Positions 27,529-45,072 of a DNA stretch of 64,000 nucleotides are shown here, piece by piece. The notes under the pieces are model-generated. The model was not told the DNA's origin and ran no database searches. It worked only from the letters and a program-made list of their open reading frames with translations. Both the position numbers and the translations under genes were made by a program. The stretch is from Streptomyces xiamenensis (GTDB lineage Bacteria > Actinomycetota > Actinomycetes > Streptomycetales > Streptomycetaceae), in the NCBI RefSeq assembly GCF_000993785.3, contig NZ_CP009922.3, positions 2,232,001 to 2,296,000 on the forward strand, given 5' to 3'. Numbering within the stretch: position 1 is the first letter of the stretch; every line of letters starts with the position of its first letter.

Positions 27529-28511
27529 GAGTAGTGCACCTTCCGCTCGATGACCCCGAACTGGAGCGCCGTGCAGCACAGCACCATCAGCAGCAGCACC
27601 AGCGCCTGTGCGCTCGCTCTCCCGAAATCGCTGGTGCCGTACGCGAAGGCGTACTGGTAGATCGAATAGACCAGGGTGGTCGTCGAGCCGACCGGGCCGC
27701 CCTGGGTGAGGATGTGGATCTGGCCGAAGCTCTGCAGCGCGTTGATCGTGGAGATCACCGCGAGGAAGAACAGCTGCGGCCCCAGCAGCGGCACCGTGAT
27801 GTGCCAGGCCCGCCGGCCACCGGTCGCGCCGTCCAGCAGCGCGGCCTCGTTCACCTCGCGCGGAATGGAGCCGACCCCCGCGGCCAGCACCAGTACGCCG
27901 TATCCGAGGTTCATCCACACCGTGGTGAGGCTGACCGAGATCAGCGACCACTCGGTGGAGTTGAGCCACTTCACCTGGCCCAGGCCCAGCTCGTACAGAA
28001 TGCCGTTGAGCACCCCGGACGCCGGGTTGTAGAAGACGGCGAAGATGACCGAGGCGCTGGCCACCGAGAAGGCGAACGGCAGCGCGAAGGCGGAGCGGAA
28101 GAACCGCTGCCCCCTGATGCCGGACTCCAGCAGCAGCACCACCGCCAGGGCGCCGAGCACCCCGGGCACCACCACCAGCAAGGTGAACAGCAGCGTGGTG
28201 ACGAGCACTTTGCCGAAGTCGGCGGTGAAGAGCTCGGCGAAGTGATCGAAGCCGACAAAGCGGGTGGGCCGGCCGATGATGTCGTTGCCGTGCATCGACA
28301 GATACACGGTGCGGCCCAGCGGATAGATCAGGAAGAGCGCGAAGACGACCAGCGAAGGGGCGAGAAAGCCCCAGGCCAGCAGCGTCTCCTTGCGGCGCTC
28401 GCGCAGCAGGGTGCGCGGCGGTCTGTCCCGGGGCGGGGCCCCGCCGGATCTGCCGTCCTTGGTGGTGGAAGTGGACACGCGAGGCAGCGTGGTCCCGGAA
28501 GGTGACGCCAT
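27525..28511 (-). CDS. ABC importer permease, UgpA/MalF type
   Basis: 328 aa. A polar N-terminus of about 40 residues precedes six membrane segments, and the EAA loop is NEAALLDGATGGRRAWHITV. The ATG at 28511 has GAGG five bases upstream; GTG at 28517 is an alternative. First gene of the leftward importer operon, which starts just after the actP terminator. Together with 26704-27528 it forms the membrane channel. Confidence 0.93.
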   Translation of the reverse strand: MASPSGTTLPRVSTSTTKDGRSGGAPPRDRPPRTLLRERRKETLLAWGFLAPSLVVFALFLIYPLGRTVYLSMHGNDIIGRPTRFVGFDHFAELFTADFGKVLVTTLLFTLLVVVPGVLGALAVVLLLESGIRGQRFFRSAFALPFAFSVASASVIFAVFYNPASGVLNGILYELGLGQVKWLNSTEWSLISVSLTTVWMNLGYGVLVLAAGVGSIPREVNEAALLDGATGGRRAWHITVPLLGPQLFFLAVISTINALQSFGQIHILTQGGPVGSTTTLVYSIYQYAFAYGTSDFGRASAQALVLLLMVLCCTALQFGVIERKVHYS

Positions 28512-28562
28512 CAGCACCTCAGGAGTAACGGGAGTTCAATTCGTTCACTGGATCGGATGAAA

Positions 28563-28604
28563 GATGCCCGGGGGTCCGAGGATTAACTCGGGCCCCCGGG
28601 CATC
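28563..28604 (-). terminator. Hairpin after actP
   Basis: 18-bp stem with one G-U pair (28563-28580 with 28587-28604) around GATTAA. It separates the DUF485-actP operon from the downstream ABC importer operon. The stem is nearly symmetric and could work in both directions. Confidence 0.8.
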
Positions 28605-28697
28605 AGGGTGCCGGGCTTGTGGGGAAGTGCCCGGCTATCTGCGGAAAGTCAGGTACACGTCAGCAGAAGCGGAGTGCCCGCACGGCCGGCGGCCGGC

Positions 28698-30398
28698 TCA
28701 GTGCTGCTCCGCCTTCTCCGCGCCGGCCCCGGTCAGGGCCCGCACCTGGAGCCGGGCGAACTTCGCGTCGTCCCGCTCCTTGGAGAGCAACGTGCCGACG
28801 ATCGCGCACAGCAGCCCCAGCGGAATCGACACCAGAGCCGGGTTCTCCAGCGGGAACCAGGCGAAGTCCACGCCCGTCGGCAACAGCGAGGTGCTCTCCC
28901 CGTTCGCGTCGACCTTCCCCGACACCACCGGTGAGAAGAACACCAGACCCACGGCGCTGATCAACCCGCCGTAGATGCCGGCCAGCGCGCCCGTCGTGTT
29001 GAACCGCTTCCAGAACAGGCTCAGCAGAATGGTCGGCAGATTGGCCGAGGCCGCGATGGCGAAGGCAAGACCCACCAGGAACGCCACGTTCAGGCTCTGC
29101 GCGAAGATCGCCAGCACCACGGAGATCACGCCGACGCCGACCGCCGCGTACCGCGCGACCCGCACCTCCTCCTTCTCGGTCGCTTTCCCGCGCCGCAGCA
29201 CGCTGTTGTAGAAGTCGTGCGCCAGCGAGGACGAGGAGGCGATGGTCAGACCGGCCACCGTGGAGAGAATGGCGGCGAAGGCCGCCGCCGCGATCACCGC
29301 CAGCAGCACGGCACCCAGGAAGTCACCACCGAAGTGGAGGCCGACCGACTCCGCGAGTTGGGGCGCCGCCGCGTTGCCGGCCGCGTCCTGCCCGATGATC
29401 GCGTCGCGGCCCACCACGGCGGCCGCGCCGAACCCCAGGATCAGGGTGAACAGGTAGAAGGTGCCGATCAGCCCGATGCCCCAGTTGACGGACTTACGCG
29501 CCGCCTTGGAGTCCGGCACCGTGTAGAAGCGGATCAGTACGTGCGGCAGACCGGCCGTGCCCAGCACCAGCGCGAGGCCCAGGCTGATCAGGTCCAGCTT
29601 GTTGACCATGGTCTGCCAGGCGTCCCCGGCGACCTCCACCCCGTACCGCTGCCCGGGTTCCAGGAACGCGTCGCCGACCCCGCTCGCCTTGGCCGCGTCA
29701 CTCATCAGCGCGCCCGGATTGAAGTCGTACATCGCCAGCACCAGCAGACACAGCAGCGCCGCACCGGACATCAGCACGACGGCCTGGATGATCTGCACGT
29801 AGGTGGTGCCCTTCATCCCGCCGAAGGTCACATAGGAGATCATCAGCAGGCCGACCGTCACAATGCCGACGATCTTGGCGGTGTCCGCGCTCATCCCCAA
29901 ATAGGTCTCGCCCGGCGAGATCCCCAGCAGCAGCGCCACCAGGGCGCCGGCCCCGACCATCTGGGCCAGCAGATAGAAGATCGAGACCGTGAGGGTGGAG
30001 ACCGAGGCGGCGGTCCGTACCGGGCGCTGCCGCATCCGGTACGACAGGACGTCCGCCATCGTGAACCGGCCGGAGTTCCGCAGCAGTTCGGCCACCAGCA
30101 GCAGGGCCACCAGCCACGCCACCAGGAAGCCGATGGAGTAGAGAAAACCGTCGTAGCCGAACAGCGCGATCATGCCGGCGATGCCGAGGAAGGAGGCGGC
30201 CGACATGTAGTCGCTGCCGATCGCCAGACCGTTCTGCAATCCGGTGAACGACCGTCCACCTGAGTGGAAGTCGGCCGCCGATCTCGTGTACTTGCGGGCC
30301 CACACGGTGACCCAGAGAGTGGCGGCGGTCATCACGGTGAAAAGAATGATGGTGATGATCCGGCCCTCGGCCGACGCCTCATTGGCAAGGGTGATCAT
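28698..30398 (-). CDS. actP: Acetate/monocarboxylate symporter ActP
   Basis: 566 aa with about 13 membrane segments, the length of E. coli ActP (549). SSS family; takes up acetate, and often glycolate, pyruvate or tellurite, with a cation. Typical segments are GGRSFTGLQNGLAIGSDYMS, AASFLGIAGMIALFGYDGF, LPHVLIRFYTVPD, KSVNWGIGLIGTFYL and AILSTVAGLTIASSSSLAHD. Its ATG overlaps the stop of the DUF485 gene (ATGA), the standard ActP arrangement. Confidence 0.93.
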   Translation of the reverse strand: MITLANEASAEGRIITIILFTVMTAATLWVTVWARKYTRSAADFHSGGRSFTGLQNGLAIGSDYMSAASFLGIAGMIALFGYDGFLYSIGFLVAWLVALLLVAELLRNSGRFTMADVLSYRMRQRPVRTAASVSTLTVSIFYLLAQMVGAGALVALLLGISPGETYLGMSADTAKIVGIVTVGLLMISYVTFGGMKGTTYVQIIQAVVLMSGAALLCLLVLAMYDFNPGALMSDAAKASGVGDAFLEPGQRYGVEVAGDAWQTMVNKLDLISLGLALVLGTAGLPHVLIRFYTVPDSKAARKSVNWGIGLIGTFYLFTLILGFGAAAVVGRDAIIGQDAAGNAAAPQLAESVGLHFGGDFLGAVLLAVIAAAAFAAILSTVAGLTIASSSSLAHDFYNSVLRRGKATEKEEVRVARYAAVGVGVISVVLAIFAQSLNVAFLVGLAFAIAASANLPTILLSLFWKRFNTTGALAGIYGGLISAVGLVFFSPVVSGKVDANGESTSLLPTGVDFAWFPLENPALVSIPLGLLCAIVGTLLSKERDDAKFARLQVRALTGAGAEKAEQH

Positions 30399-30760
30399 GA
30401 GCGGCCCTCCCCGTCCAGTTCCGCACGCAGCTCGTCCGCCAGCGGATCGAGCCGGCGATTGGCGTACCGGGAATAGAGAACGGCGATGGTGAAGGTCATC
30501 ACGAACTGGAGCAGTGCGAAGACCAGCGCCACATTGAGGCTGCCGATCACCTTGGTGGACATCACGCCACGCGCGTAGCCGGTCATCAGGACATAGAGCA
30601 GGTACCAGGTGAAGAACGCCAGGCTCGCCGGGACCACAAAGCGCAGCAACCGCCCGCGCAACTCCTGGAACCGGGGGTCGTCGTGCATCGCGGCCGAGCG
30701 GGTCTCCAGATCATCGCCCGGGGGCTCGCCTGCGTCGGGAACGGGTTGCGTCGTCGTCAT
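30395..30760 (-). CDS. DUF485 membrane protein, ActP partner
   Basis: 121 aa with two membrane segments (about 45-66 and 80-102). The DUF485 pattern is DDPRFQELRGRLLRFVVPAS and later FVMTFTIAVLYSRYANRRLD. DUF485 proteins are nearly always encoded before actP and are thought to help it. The ATG at 30760 follows AGGAG by seven bases; a frame to 30823 adds 21 unconserved residues. Confidence 0.92.
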   Translation of the reverse strand: MTTTQPVPDAGEPPGDDLETRSAAMHDDPRFQELRGRLLRFVVPASLAFFTWYLLYVLMTGYARGVMSTKVIGSLNVALVFALLQFVMTFTIAVLYSRYANRRLDPLADELRAELDGEGRS

Positions 30761-30908
30761 CGACGGGCTCCTGTGGGTCGGTCGGGGGTAGAGCCCCGCA
30801 AATGTAAGGAGGGTCACACTCACCCCACAGCGACCCCGACCCGGCGACTCGGCGAACGGTCGAAATACGCGCCGAACGGCTTACCCGCACCACCCGTCGC
30901 ACACGCGA

Positions 30909-30948
30909 CCGGGGCCCGTCCCCACCCACAGGTGGAAACGGGCCCCGG
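30909..30948 (-). terminator. Hairpin after tuf
   Basis: 11-bp outer stem (30909-30919 with 30938-30948) plus an inner CCACC/GGTGG stem, 19 bases after the tuf stop. It ends the str operon before the DUF485-actP genes. Confidence 0.85.
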
Positions 30949-30966
30949 TACGGGAAAGAACTCAGG

Positions 30967-32160
30967 TCACTTGTTGATCTTGGTGACCTGGCCGGCGCCG
31001 ACGGTCCGGCCACCCTCACGGATGGCGAACTTCAGGCCCTCCTCCATGGCGATCGGCTGAATCAGCTGAACGCTCATCTCGGTGTTGTCGCCCGGCATGA
31101 CCATCTCGGTGCCCTCGGGGAGGGTCACCACACCGGTCACGTCGGTGGTACGGAAGTAGAACTGCGGACGGTAGTTGTTGAAGAACGGGGTGTGGCGGCC
31201 ACCCTCGTCCTTCGACAGGATGTACGCCGTCGCCTCGAACTCCGTGTGCGGGGTGACCGAGCCCGGCTTGATGATGACCTGGCCGCGCTCGACGTCCTCG
31301 CGCTTGACACCGCGGAGCAGCAGACCGACGTTCTCACCGGCCTGACCCTCGTCCAGCAGCTTCCGGAACATCTCGATGCCGGTGACCGTGGTGGTGGTCT
31401 TCTCGTCCTTGATGCCGATGATGTCGACGGTCTCGTTGACCTTCAGGACACCACGCTCGATACGGCCGGTGACGACCGTACCGCGACCGGTGATCGTGAA
31501 GACGTCCTCGATCGGCATCAGGAACGGCTTGTCCACGTCACGCTCGGGCTGCGGGATGGCCTCGTCGACGGCCTTCATCAGCTCGAGAACGGACTTGCCC
31601 CACTCGGCGTCGCCCTCCAGCGCCTTCAGCGCGGAGACCTTGACGACCGGGGTGTCGTCGCCCGGGAACTCGTACTCGGTGAGCAGCTCGCGGACCTCGA
31701 GCTCGACGAGCTCCAGGATCTCCTCGTCGTCCACCATGTCGGCCTTGTTCAGGGCGACAACGATGTAGGGCACACCAACCTGGCGGGCCAGGAGCACGTG
31801 CTCCTTGGTCTGCGGCATCGGGCCGTCGGTGGCGGCCACGACCAGGATCGCGCCGTCCATCTGGGCGGCACCGGTGATCATGTTCTTGATGTAGTCGGCG
31901 TGACCCGGGCAGTCGACGTGAGCGTAGTGGCGGCTCTCCGTCTGGTACTCGACGTGCGCGATGGAGATGGTGATACCGCGCTGACGCTCCTCGGGAGCCT
32001 TGTCGATCTGGTCGAAGGCCGAGGCCTCGTTCAGGTCGGGGTACGCGTCGTGCAGCACCTTGGTGATCGCCGCGGTAAGAGTGGTCTTACCGTGGTCGAT
32101 GTGACCGATGGTGCCGATGTTGACGTGCGGCTTAGTCCGCTCGAACTTCGCCTTCGCCAC
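30967..32160 (-). CDS. tuf: Elongation factor Tu
   Basis: 397 aa. Delivers aminoacyl-tRNA to the ribosome as a GTPase. G1 [10 protein letters not shown]3 DCPGHADY, G4 NKAD and domain 2-3 motifs are complete. It starts with GTG at 32160 behind AGGAGG. It is separated from fusA by 166 bases with a hairpin, and in Streptomyces the first tuf gene is known to have a promoter in this gap, although I cannot pick the hexamers here. Confidence 0.99.
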   Translation of the reverse strand: MAKAKFERTKPHVNIGTIGHIDHGKTTLTAAITKVLHDAYPDLNEASAFDQIDKAPEERQRGITISIAHVEYQTESRHYAHVDCPGHADYIKNMITGAAQMDGAILVVAATDGPMPQTKEHVLLARQVGVPYIVVALNKADMVDDEEILELVELEVRELLTEYEFPGDDTPVVKVSALKALEGDAEWGKSVLELMKAVDEAIPQPERDVDKPFLMPIEDVFTITGRGTVVTGRIERGVLKVNETVDIIGIKDEKTTTTVTGIEMFRKLLDEGQAGENVGLLLRGVKREDVERGQVIIKPGSVTPHTEFEATAYILSKDEGGRHTPFFNNYRPQFYFRTTDVTGVVTLPEGTEMVMPGDNTEMSVQLIQPIAMEEGLKFAIREGGRTVGAGQVTKINK

Positions 32161-32283
32161 GGGGTCCTCCTGTGGACTGATGCTGTACGCCCCCGCATTC
32201 TGCGGAGGTTCCAGGTGGTCGTACCGAACCGGCGGGGACCCCTAGGGGGATGCCCTGGACCGGTTCGCTTAAAGGGCAGACAC

Positions 32284-32301
32284 AGGGGCGAAATCGCCCC
32301 T
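32284..32301 (-). terminator. Short hairpin between fusA and tuf
   Basis: AGGGGCG/CGCCCCT stem of seven pairs with an AAAT loop (eight pairs with a tight loop), 26 bases after the fusA stop. Probably a partial terminator or processing site; tuf transcripts can still come from readthrough and from the gap promoter. Confidence 0.5.
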
Positions 32302-32326
32302 ATGCCGTTTTGCTCCAGCTTAAGGG

Positions 32327-34447
32327 TTACTCGCCCTTGGCCTTCGCGATGATCTCCTCGGCGACGTTCCGCGGAACCTCACCATAGGAATCGAACTGCA
32401 TGCTGTAGCTCGCGCGACCCGAGGTCTTGCTCCGCAGGTCGCCGACGTACCCGAACATCTCCGACAGCGGGACCAGGGCCTTGACGACCTTGGCACCACT
32501 ACGGTCCTCCATGGCCTGGATCTGGCCACGGCGGGAGTTCAGGTCGCCGATCACATCGCCCATGTAGTCCTCGGGCGTGGTGACCTCGACGGCCATGAGG
32601 GGCTCCAGCAGAACGGGACCGGCCATCCGCGCGGCTTCCTTGAACGCCTGGATACCGGCGGTCTTGAAGGCCATCTCGGAGGAGTCCACGTCGTGGTACG
32701 CACCGTCGAGCAGGATCATCTTGACACCCGTCAGCGGGTAGCCGGCGAGAACGCCGAACTGCATCGCTTCCTGGGCGCCCGCGTCCACCGAGGGGATGTA
32801 CTCCTTGGGGATGCGGCCACCGGTGACCTTGTTCTCGAACTCGTAGCCGTCGCCCTCAAGCGGCTCCAGAGAGATCTGGACCTTGGCGAACTGGCCGGAG
32901 CCACCGGTCTGCTTCTTGTGCGTGTAGTCGTGCTTCGCGACGATCTTCCGCAGGGTCTCCCGGTAGGCGACCTGCGGCTTGCCGACGTTGGCCTCGACCT
33001 TGAACTCGCGACGCATCCGGTCGACCAGCACATCGAGGTGGAGCTCGCCCATCCCCTTGATGATGGTCTGCCCGGTGTCCTCGTTGGTGGCGACCTGGAA
33101 GGACGGGTCCTCCTCGGCCAGCCGCTGGATGGCGACACCCAGCTTCTCCTGGTCACCCTTGGTCTTGGGCTCGATCGCGACCTCGATGACCGGGGCCGGG
33201 AAGTCCATCGACTCCAGGATGACCTGGTGGGTGGCGTCCGACAGCGTCTCACCGGTGGTGGTCTGCTTCAGGCCCATCACCGCGACGATGTCGCCGGCGC
33301 CCACCCGCTCGATCTCCTCACGCTTGTTGGCGTGCATGCGGTAGATCTTGCCGATGCGCTCCTTGCGGCCCTTCACCGAGTTCAGCACCTGCGTGCCGGC
33401 GGTGAGGACACCGGAGTACACCCGGATGAAGGTGAGCTTCCCGAGGTGCGGGTCGCTGGCGATCTTGAACGCCAGGGCGGCCAGCGGCTCGTCCTCCGAA
33501 GGCTTCCGGACGACGACCTCTTCGGGGTCCTTCGGGGAGTGACCCTCGACGCCCTCGACGTCCAGCGGCGTGGGCAGGTAACGCACCACGGCGTCCAGGA
33601 GGGGCTGCACGCCCTTGTTCTTGAACGCGGTACCGCAGAACACCGGGGTGACGGTGGTCGTCTCGCCACCGGTGGAGGCCAGGGTGATGCGACGGATGGC
33701 GGCGTACAGCTGCTCCTCGGTGGGCTCAGTGCCCTCCAGGTACAGCTCCATGACCTCCTCGTCGTTCTCCGCGACGGCCTCGATGAGCTTGGCGCGGTAC
33801 TCCTCCGCCTGCTCCACGAGGTCGGCCGGGATGTCGACGGTGTCGTACATCTCGCCCAGCTTGGTCTCCTCGGACCACACCAGGGCCTTGTTGCGGACCA
33901 GGTCGATGACGCCCTGGAAGCCCGCCTCGGCCCCGATGGGGAGCTGCATGACCAGCGGAACGGCGCCGAGCCGCTCCTCGATCATGTCGACGCAGCGGAA
34001 GAAGTCCGCGCCGGTGCGGTCGAGCTTGTTGACGAAGCAGATCCGCGGCACGCCGTAGCGGTCCGCCTGACGCCACACGGTCTCGGACTGGGGCTCCACA
34101 CCCGCGACACCATCGAAGACCGTGACCGCGCCGTCGAGCACGCGCAGCGAACGCTCCACCTCGATCGTGAAGTCGACGTGACCCGGGGTGTCGATGATGT
34201 TGATGGTGTGGTCGACGCCTTCGAGCGGCCAGTGACAGGTGGTCGCGGCAGACGTGATCGTGATGCCGCGTTCCTGCTCCTGCGCCATCCAGTCCATGGT
34301 GGCGGCACCGTCGTGAACTTCGCCGATCTTGTAGCTCACACCGGTGTAGTACAGGATGCGCTCGGTGGTCGTCGTCTTGCCCGCGTCGATGTGAGCCATG
34401 ATCCCGATGTTGCGGACCGTGGTCAGGTCAAGTGAAGTGGTAGCCAT
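32327..34447 (-). CDS. fusA: Elongation factor G
   Basis: 706 aa. GTP-driven translocase of the ribosome. Domain I has [23 protein letters not shown] and NKLD; domains II-V follow at normal length ([28 protein letters not shown]). It is third in rpsL-rpsG-fusA-tuf, 36 bases after rpsG. Confidence 0.99.
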   Translation of the reverse strand: MATTSLDLTTVRNIGIMAHIDAGKTTTTERILYYTGVSYKIGEVHDGAATMDWMAQEQERGITITSAATTCHWPLEGVDHTINIIDTPGHVDFTIEVERSLRVLDGAVTVFDGVAGVEPQSETVWRQADRYGVPRICFVNKLDRTGADFFRCVDMIEERLGAVPLVMQLPIGAEAGFQGVIDLVRNKALVWSEETKLGEMYDTVDIPADLVEQAEEYRAKLIEAVAENDEEVMELYLEGTEPTEEQLYAAIRRITLASTGGETTTVTPVFCGTAFKNKGVQPLLDAVVRYLPTPLDVEGVEGHSPKDPEEVVVRKPSEDEPLAALAFKIASDPHLGKLTFIRVYSGVLTAGTQVLNSVKGRKERIGKIYRMHANKREEIERVGAGDIVAVMGLKQTTTGETLSDATHQVILESMDFPAPVIEVAIEPKTKGDQEKLGVAIQRLAEEDPSFQVATNEDTGQTIIKGMGELHLDVLVDRMRREFKVEANVGKPQVAYRETLRKIVAKHDYTHKKQTGGSGQFAKVQISLEPLEGDGYEFENKVTGGRIPKEYIPSVDAGAQEAMQFGVLAGYPLTGVKMILLDGAYHDVDSSEMAFKTAGIQAFKEAARMAGPVLLEPLMAVEVTTPEDYMGDVIGDLNSRRGQIQAMEDRSGAKVVKALVPLSEMFGYVGDLRSKTSGRASYSMQFDSYGEVPRNVAEEIIAKAKGE

Positions 34448-34483
34448 AAGGCTTCAGTTCTCTCGGTCTCGATGGGGTAGCGA

Positions 34484-34954
34484 CTACCAGCGGTAGTGCG
34501 CGAAGGCCTTGTTGGACTCGGCCATCTTGTGGGTGTCCTCGCGCTTCTTGACGGACGCGCCGAGGCCGTTGGAGGCGTCGAGCAGTTCGTTCATCAGGCG
34601 CTCGGTCATGGTCTTCTCACGGCGAGCCCGCGAGTAACCGACCAGCCAGCGCAGCGCGAGGGTGGAGGAACGGCCGGGGCGAACCTCGACCGGCACCTGG
34701 TAGGTGGCGCCACCGACACGGCGGGAGCGGACCTCGAGGGTCGGCTTCACGTTCTCCAGAGCGCGCTTCAGGGTGATGACCGGGTCGTTGCCGGACTTCT
34801 CCCGCAGACCCTCCATGGCGCCGTAGACGATGCGCTCGGCGGTGGAGCGCTTGCCGTTCAGCAGCACCTTGTTGATCAGCGAGGTCACCAGAGGAGAACC
34901 GTAGACCGGGTCGACGTGGACCGGGCGCTTCGGGGCAGGGCCCTTACGAGGCAT
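34484..34954 (-). CDS. rpsG: 30S ribosomal protein S7
   Basis: 156 aa. S7 starts assembly of the 30S head and lines the E site; in E. coli it represses the str operon. It begins [20 protein letters not shown] and ends AHYRW. Three bases after rpsL. Confidence 0.99.
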   Translation of the reverse strand: MPRKGPAPKRPVHVDPVYGSPLVTSLINKVLLNGKRSTAERIVYGAMEGLREKSGNDPVITLKRALENVKPTLEVRSRRVGGATYQVPVEVRPGRSSTLALRWLVGYSRARREKTMTERLMNELLDASNGLGASVKKREDTHKMAESNKAFAHYRW

Positions 34955-34957
34955 TGC

Positions 34958-35329
34958 TTACTTCTCCTTCTTGGCGCCGTAGCGGCTGCGGGCCTGCTTG
35001 CGGTTCCGCACGCCCTGCGTGTCGAGAGAACCGCGGATGATCTTGTAACGGACACCCGGCAGGTCCTTCACACGGCCACCGCGCACCAGCACGATGGAGT
35101 GCTCCTGAAGGTTGTGGTTCTCACCCGGGATGTAGGCCGTGACCTCGATCCCACTGCTGAGCTTCACACGGGCCACCTTGCGCAGCGCCGAGTTCGGCTT
35201 CTTCGGGGTGGTGGTGAACACACGCGTGCAGACGCCACGGCGCTGGGGAGACCCATTCAGCGCGGGCGTCTTGTTCTTCTCGACCTTGTCCTGCCGGCCC
35301 TTTCGGACCAGCTGCTGGATCGTTGGCAC
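34958..35329 (-). CDS. rpsL: 30S ribosomal protein S12
   Basis: 123 aa. S12 is at the decoding centre. Lys43 ([11 protein letters not shown]) and Lys88 (GGRVKDLPG), the main streptomycin-resistance sites, are wild type, so no resistance allele is present. The start is GTG at 35329 with GGAG five bases upstream; an ATG one codon earlier is only two bases from the GGAG. The upstream open frame is leader. It is the first gene of the str operon. Confidence 0.98.
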   Translation of the reverse strand: MPTIQQLVRKGRQDKVEKNKTPALNGSPQRRGVCTRVFTTTPKKPNSALRKVARVKLSSGIEVTAYIPGENHNLQEHSIVLVRGGRVKDLPGVRYKIIRGSLDTQGVRNRKQARSRYGAKKEK

Positions 35330-35380
35330 CATTTCTCCAGTTCTGTGTGCCGACTGTGAAGCTAACCCGGAACACGGCGA

Positions 35381-35405
35381 CCGACCCACGCGGTCGGGCG
35401 TGTCG
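35381..35405 (-). promoter_or_regulatory. Hairpin element in the rpsL leader, matching that of rpsJ
   Basis: Second copy of the 25-base element (24 of 25 identical to 18828-18852), 52 bases before the rpsL start. It lies downstream of the predicted promoter at 35513-35541, so it would be transcribed and can fold as CCGACC/GGTCGG with a five-base loop. Confidence 0.6.
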
Positions 35406-35512
35406 AAGACTGCATGAACCCCCGACAAGCATCGGGAAGAGAACGCAGATCCCGGAGTTCCAGCTGACGCCTCACAAAAAGAGCGCAGGGAACACCCCAG
35501 GCACAAGAACCG

Positions 35513-35541
35513 AGCGTACCTACCCCACGGCCAACGGTCAA
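35513..35541 (-). promoter_or_regulatory. HrdB-type promoter of the str operon
   Basis: TTGACC at 35536-35541 and TACGCT at 35513-35518, 17 bases apart, on the minus strand. This predicts a start near 35506 and a leader of about 177 bases before rpsL. The divergent LCP gene begins at 35604, so the two share this region. Confidence 0.75.
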
Positions 35542-35603
35542 AACAACTATCTCCGGCCCCCGCCACCCCGGGCAACCGCTGTGAGGTACCGCACACTTAC
35601 TCC

Positions 35604-36644
35604 ATGGACACCAGTACGGAGCCGGCCAGACCGATACCCGAGGACACCGCGCCCGTCCCCGGGAAACGCCGCCGCTGGCCACGCGTCATCCTCGCCGTTC
35701 TCGCCGCCTTCCTGCTCGCCGTCCTCGCCGGCGCCGGCTGGCTCTACCACCGCACCGACCAGGCGCTGTCCGGCATTGACCGGATCCCGGACGCCCTGCC
35801 CACCCTGCCCGAGGAGGAACAGCCGGTACGCGCCCCCGAGGCCGCCGACGCCCAGGTCTATCTGCTGGTGGGCCTGGACGCCAAGGACACCCCCGCGTCC
35901 GGTGAGAGCCCCGACGGCACCCCCGTGTGGCAGGCCGGTGCCGCCCGCAGCGACACCATGATGCTGCTCCAGATCGCCGCCGACCGGAACTCCGCCTCGC
36001 TGGTCTCCCTCCCCCGCGACACCTGGACCGAGGTCCCGGGCCACGGCGAGGCCAAGCTGAACGCCGCCTACTCCTGGGGCGGCCCCTCCCTCATGGTGGA
36101 GACTGTCCAGAACCTCACCGGCATCCGCGTCGACCACCTCGCCGTCATCGACTGGACCGGCTTCCGGGCCCTTACCGACGCCGTCGGCGGCGTCACTCTG
36201 GACGGCGAACGGCTGGACGGCGAAGCCGCCCTGGAGTACGTGCGCGAACGGAAGTCGCTCCCCGAGGGCGACCTCGACCGCACCCGCCGTCAGCAGAACT
36301 TCCTGCGCGCCCTGCTCTCCCAGACCCTGTCCGCCGGCACCCTCACCGACCCCGGCCGGCTCACCGCACTGCTGGACACCCTCGGCGACGTGATCAGCGT
36401 CGACGACCAGCTCTCCAACGGCGACCTGCGCGACCTCGCCTGGGAGCTGCGCTCGGTCCGGGCCTCCGACATCGCCTTCATGAACGCGCCGGTCGCCGGC
36501 ACCGGCACGGCCGGCGGCCAGTCCGTGGTCTTCCTGGACGAGGAGGCCGCGGCCCCCCTGTGGCAGGCGATGCGCGAGGACACGATGGCCGCCTTCCTCG
36601 CCACCGACCGGGCCCCGGACACCCTGGGCGAGACCGTGCGCTGA
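35604..36644 (+). CDS. LytR-CpsA-Psr family protein
   Basis: 346 aa. LCP enzymes transfer phosphate-linked glycopolymers such as teichoic acids or capsule from lipid carriers to peptidoglycan outside the cell. A short basic cytoplasmic part precedes one membrane segment (about 27-47). The LCP domain follows, with LLVGLDAKD, RSDTMMLLQI, SLPRDTWTEVPGHGEAKLNAA, the polyprenyl-contacting GGPSLMVETVQNLTGI, and a late R-T-R-Q-Q pattern (LDRTRRQQNFLRAL). No C-terminal LytR_C domain. It stands alone, divergent from rpsL, and ends at an 18-bp hairpin shared with rpoC. Confidence 0.93.
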   Translation: MDTSTEPARPIPEDTAPVPGKRRRWPRVILAVLAAFLLAVLAGAGWLYHRTDQALSGIDRIPDALPTLPEEEQPVRAPEAADAQVYLLVGLDAKDTPASGESPDGTPVWQAGAARSDTMMLLQIAADRNSASLVSLPRDTWTEVPGHGEAKLNAAYSWGGPSLMVETVQNLTGIRVDHLAVIDWTGFRALTDAVGGVTLDGERLDGEAALEYVRERKSLPEGDLDRTRRQQNFLRALLSQTLSAGTLTDPGRLTALLDTLGDVISVDDQLSNGDLRDLAWELRSVRASDIAFMNAPVAGTGTAGGQSVVFLDEEAAAPLWQAMREDTMAAFLATDRAPDTLGETVR

Positions 36645-36658
36645 GCACCCCGCGAACG

Positions 36659-36699
36659 CCGCCGGGCGGCTCCCCCGTGAAGGGGGAGCCGCCCGGCGG
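36659..36699. terminator. Bidirectional hairpin between the LCP gene and rpoC
   Basis: Perfect 18-bp GC-rich stem (36659-36676 with 36682-36699) and five-base loop. It lies 14 bases after the LCP stop and 17 after the rpoC stop, so it serves both convergent units. Confidence 0.9.
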
Positions 36700-36716
36700 G
36701 ACAGCGTACGACCGGA

Positions 36717-40616
<3,900 letters not shown>

Positions 40617-40717
40617 TCTCGTCAATCCCTCTCAGTGTCGTGAGTCAATGGTCTGTCGGGGTCCGGGTGGGGGGACCGGAAGGGGCACACGTGGTGCGAC
40701 CCTTCCGGTCGGGCCCG

Positions 40718-44203
<3,486 letters not shown>

Positions 44204-44587
44204 GAGGGGGTCCTTCCGAGGGCTCGGACTCTCTGCGCGCATACCCGCCCCCCTGGTGACGGGCAGGAGGCAGCTAGGCAGCGCAAAGGGTCAGTGTAGT
44301 CACAAGACCCACTGATGTCCAATGCCTGCGCCACCTCAACAAGGAGCCACCCTCGCTGTGCCCTCGCGTCCGCCTCCGGCTGCCTCGGTCGCCGGGTGCG
44401 GACCCGCCTGCCGCAACCTTTCCCGCTTCGCCAGCGATCCATGCCTCGAATCAGGGACCGATGTGCGACGCGACCTGAGAATCGCGTGCCGGAAGCAGTT
44501 CGTCAAGGCCCCGAGGGGCCTGGCGACAGCCGAAGATCACCATACCTGCCGATCGCCCCAGGTGCCCAAGCCGTCACCACAACGCCG
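44204..44587. other. Intergenic region between rplL terminator and rpoB
   Basis: About 380 bases with no supported gene. It contains the rpoB promoter at 44293-44322 and a leader of about 80 bases. Bases 44323-44587 look like unique non-coding sequence; a GGCCCC/GGGGCC repeat near 44508-44520 could form a small hairpin. So rpoBC is expressed both by readthrough from rplJL and from its own promoter. Confidence 0.6.
44293..44322 (-). promoter_or_regulatory. HrdB-type promoter of rpoBC
   Basis: TTGGAC at 44317-44322 and TACACT at 44293-44298, 18 bases apart, on the minus strand. Predicted start is near 44286, 83 bases before the rpoB TTG. Confidence 0.75.
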
Positions 44588-44619
44588 GAGGGCGACCACC
44601 CGACTGGGTGATCGCCCTC
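44588..44619 (-). terminator. Hairpin after rplL
   Basis: 14-bp stem with one G-U pair (arms 44588-44601 and 44606-44619) and a four-base loop, about 60 bases after the rplL stop. It partly separates rplJL from rpoBC. Confidence 0.85.
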
Positions 44620-44679
44620 GGTTGAGTCGCATGGACTCAGGGTGACGTCATGAGGTCAGAAGACCGGAACGTCAGGAGG

Positions 44680-45072
44680 TCACTTGACCTCGACGGAGGC
44701 GCCGGCGCCCTCGAGGGCCTCCTTGGCCTTCGCCGCGGCGTCCTTCGCGACCTTCTCGACGACGGCCTTCGGCGCGTTGTCGACGAGGTCCTTGGCCTCC
44801 TTCAGGCCCAGCGAGGTCAGCTCACGCACGACCTTGATGACCTGGATCTTCTTGTCGCCGGCACCGGTGAGGATGACGTCGAACTCGTCCTGCTCCTCGG
44901 CGGCCTCGGCGCCACCACCGGCACCACCGGGGGCGGCGACGGCGACGGCGGCCGGGGCGGCGGCCTTGACGTCGAACTTCTCCTCGAACGCCTTCACCAG
45001 CTCGGAGAGCTCGATCAGGGTCAGGTTCTCGAACTGCTCCAGCAGCTCTTCCTGGGTCAGCTTGGTCGCCAT
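44680..45072 (-). CDS. rplL: 50S ribosomal protein L7/L12
   Basis: 130 aa. Forms the flexible stalk that recruits translation GTPases. N-terminal dimer domain ([20 protein letters not shown]), an Ala/Gly-rich hinge at about 45-62 and the C-terminal domain ([20 protein letters not shown]). Start at 45072 by family start; six upstream codons are in frame. It follows rplJ. Confidence 0.98.
   Translation of the reverse strand: MATKLTQEELLEQFENLTLIELSELVKAFEEKFDVKAAAPAAVAVAAPGGAGGGAEAAEEQDEFDVILTGAGDKKIQVIKVVRELTSLGLKEAKDLVDNAPKAVVEKVAKDAAAKAKEALEGAGASVEVK

Noticed and set aside
34958..35329. Possible streptomycin-resistance rpsL allele
   Set aside because: Lys43 and Lys88 are both wild type.
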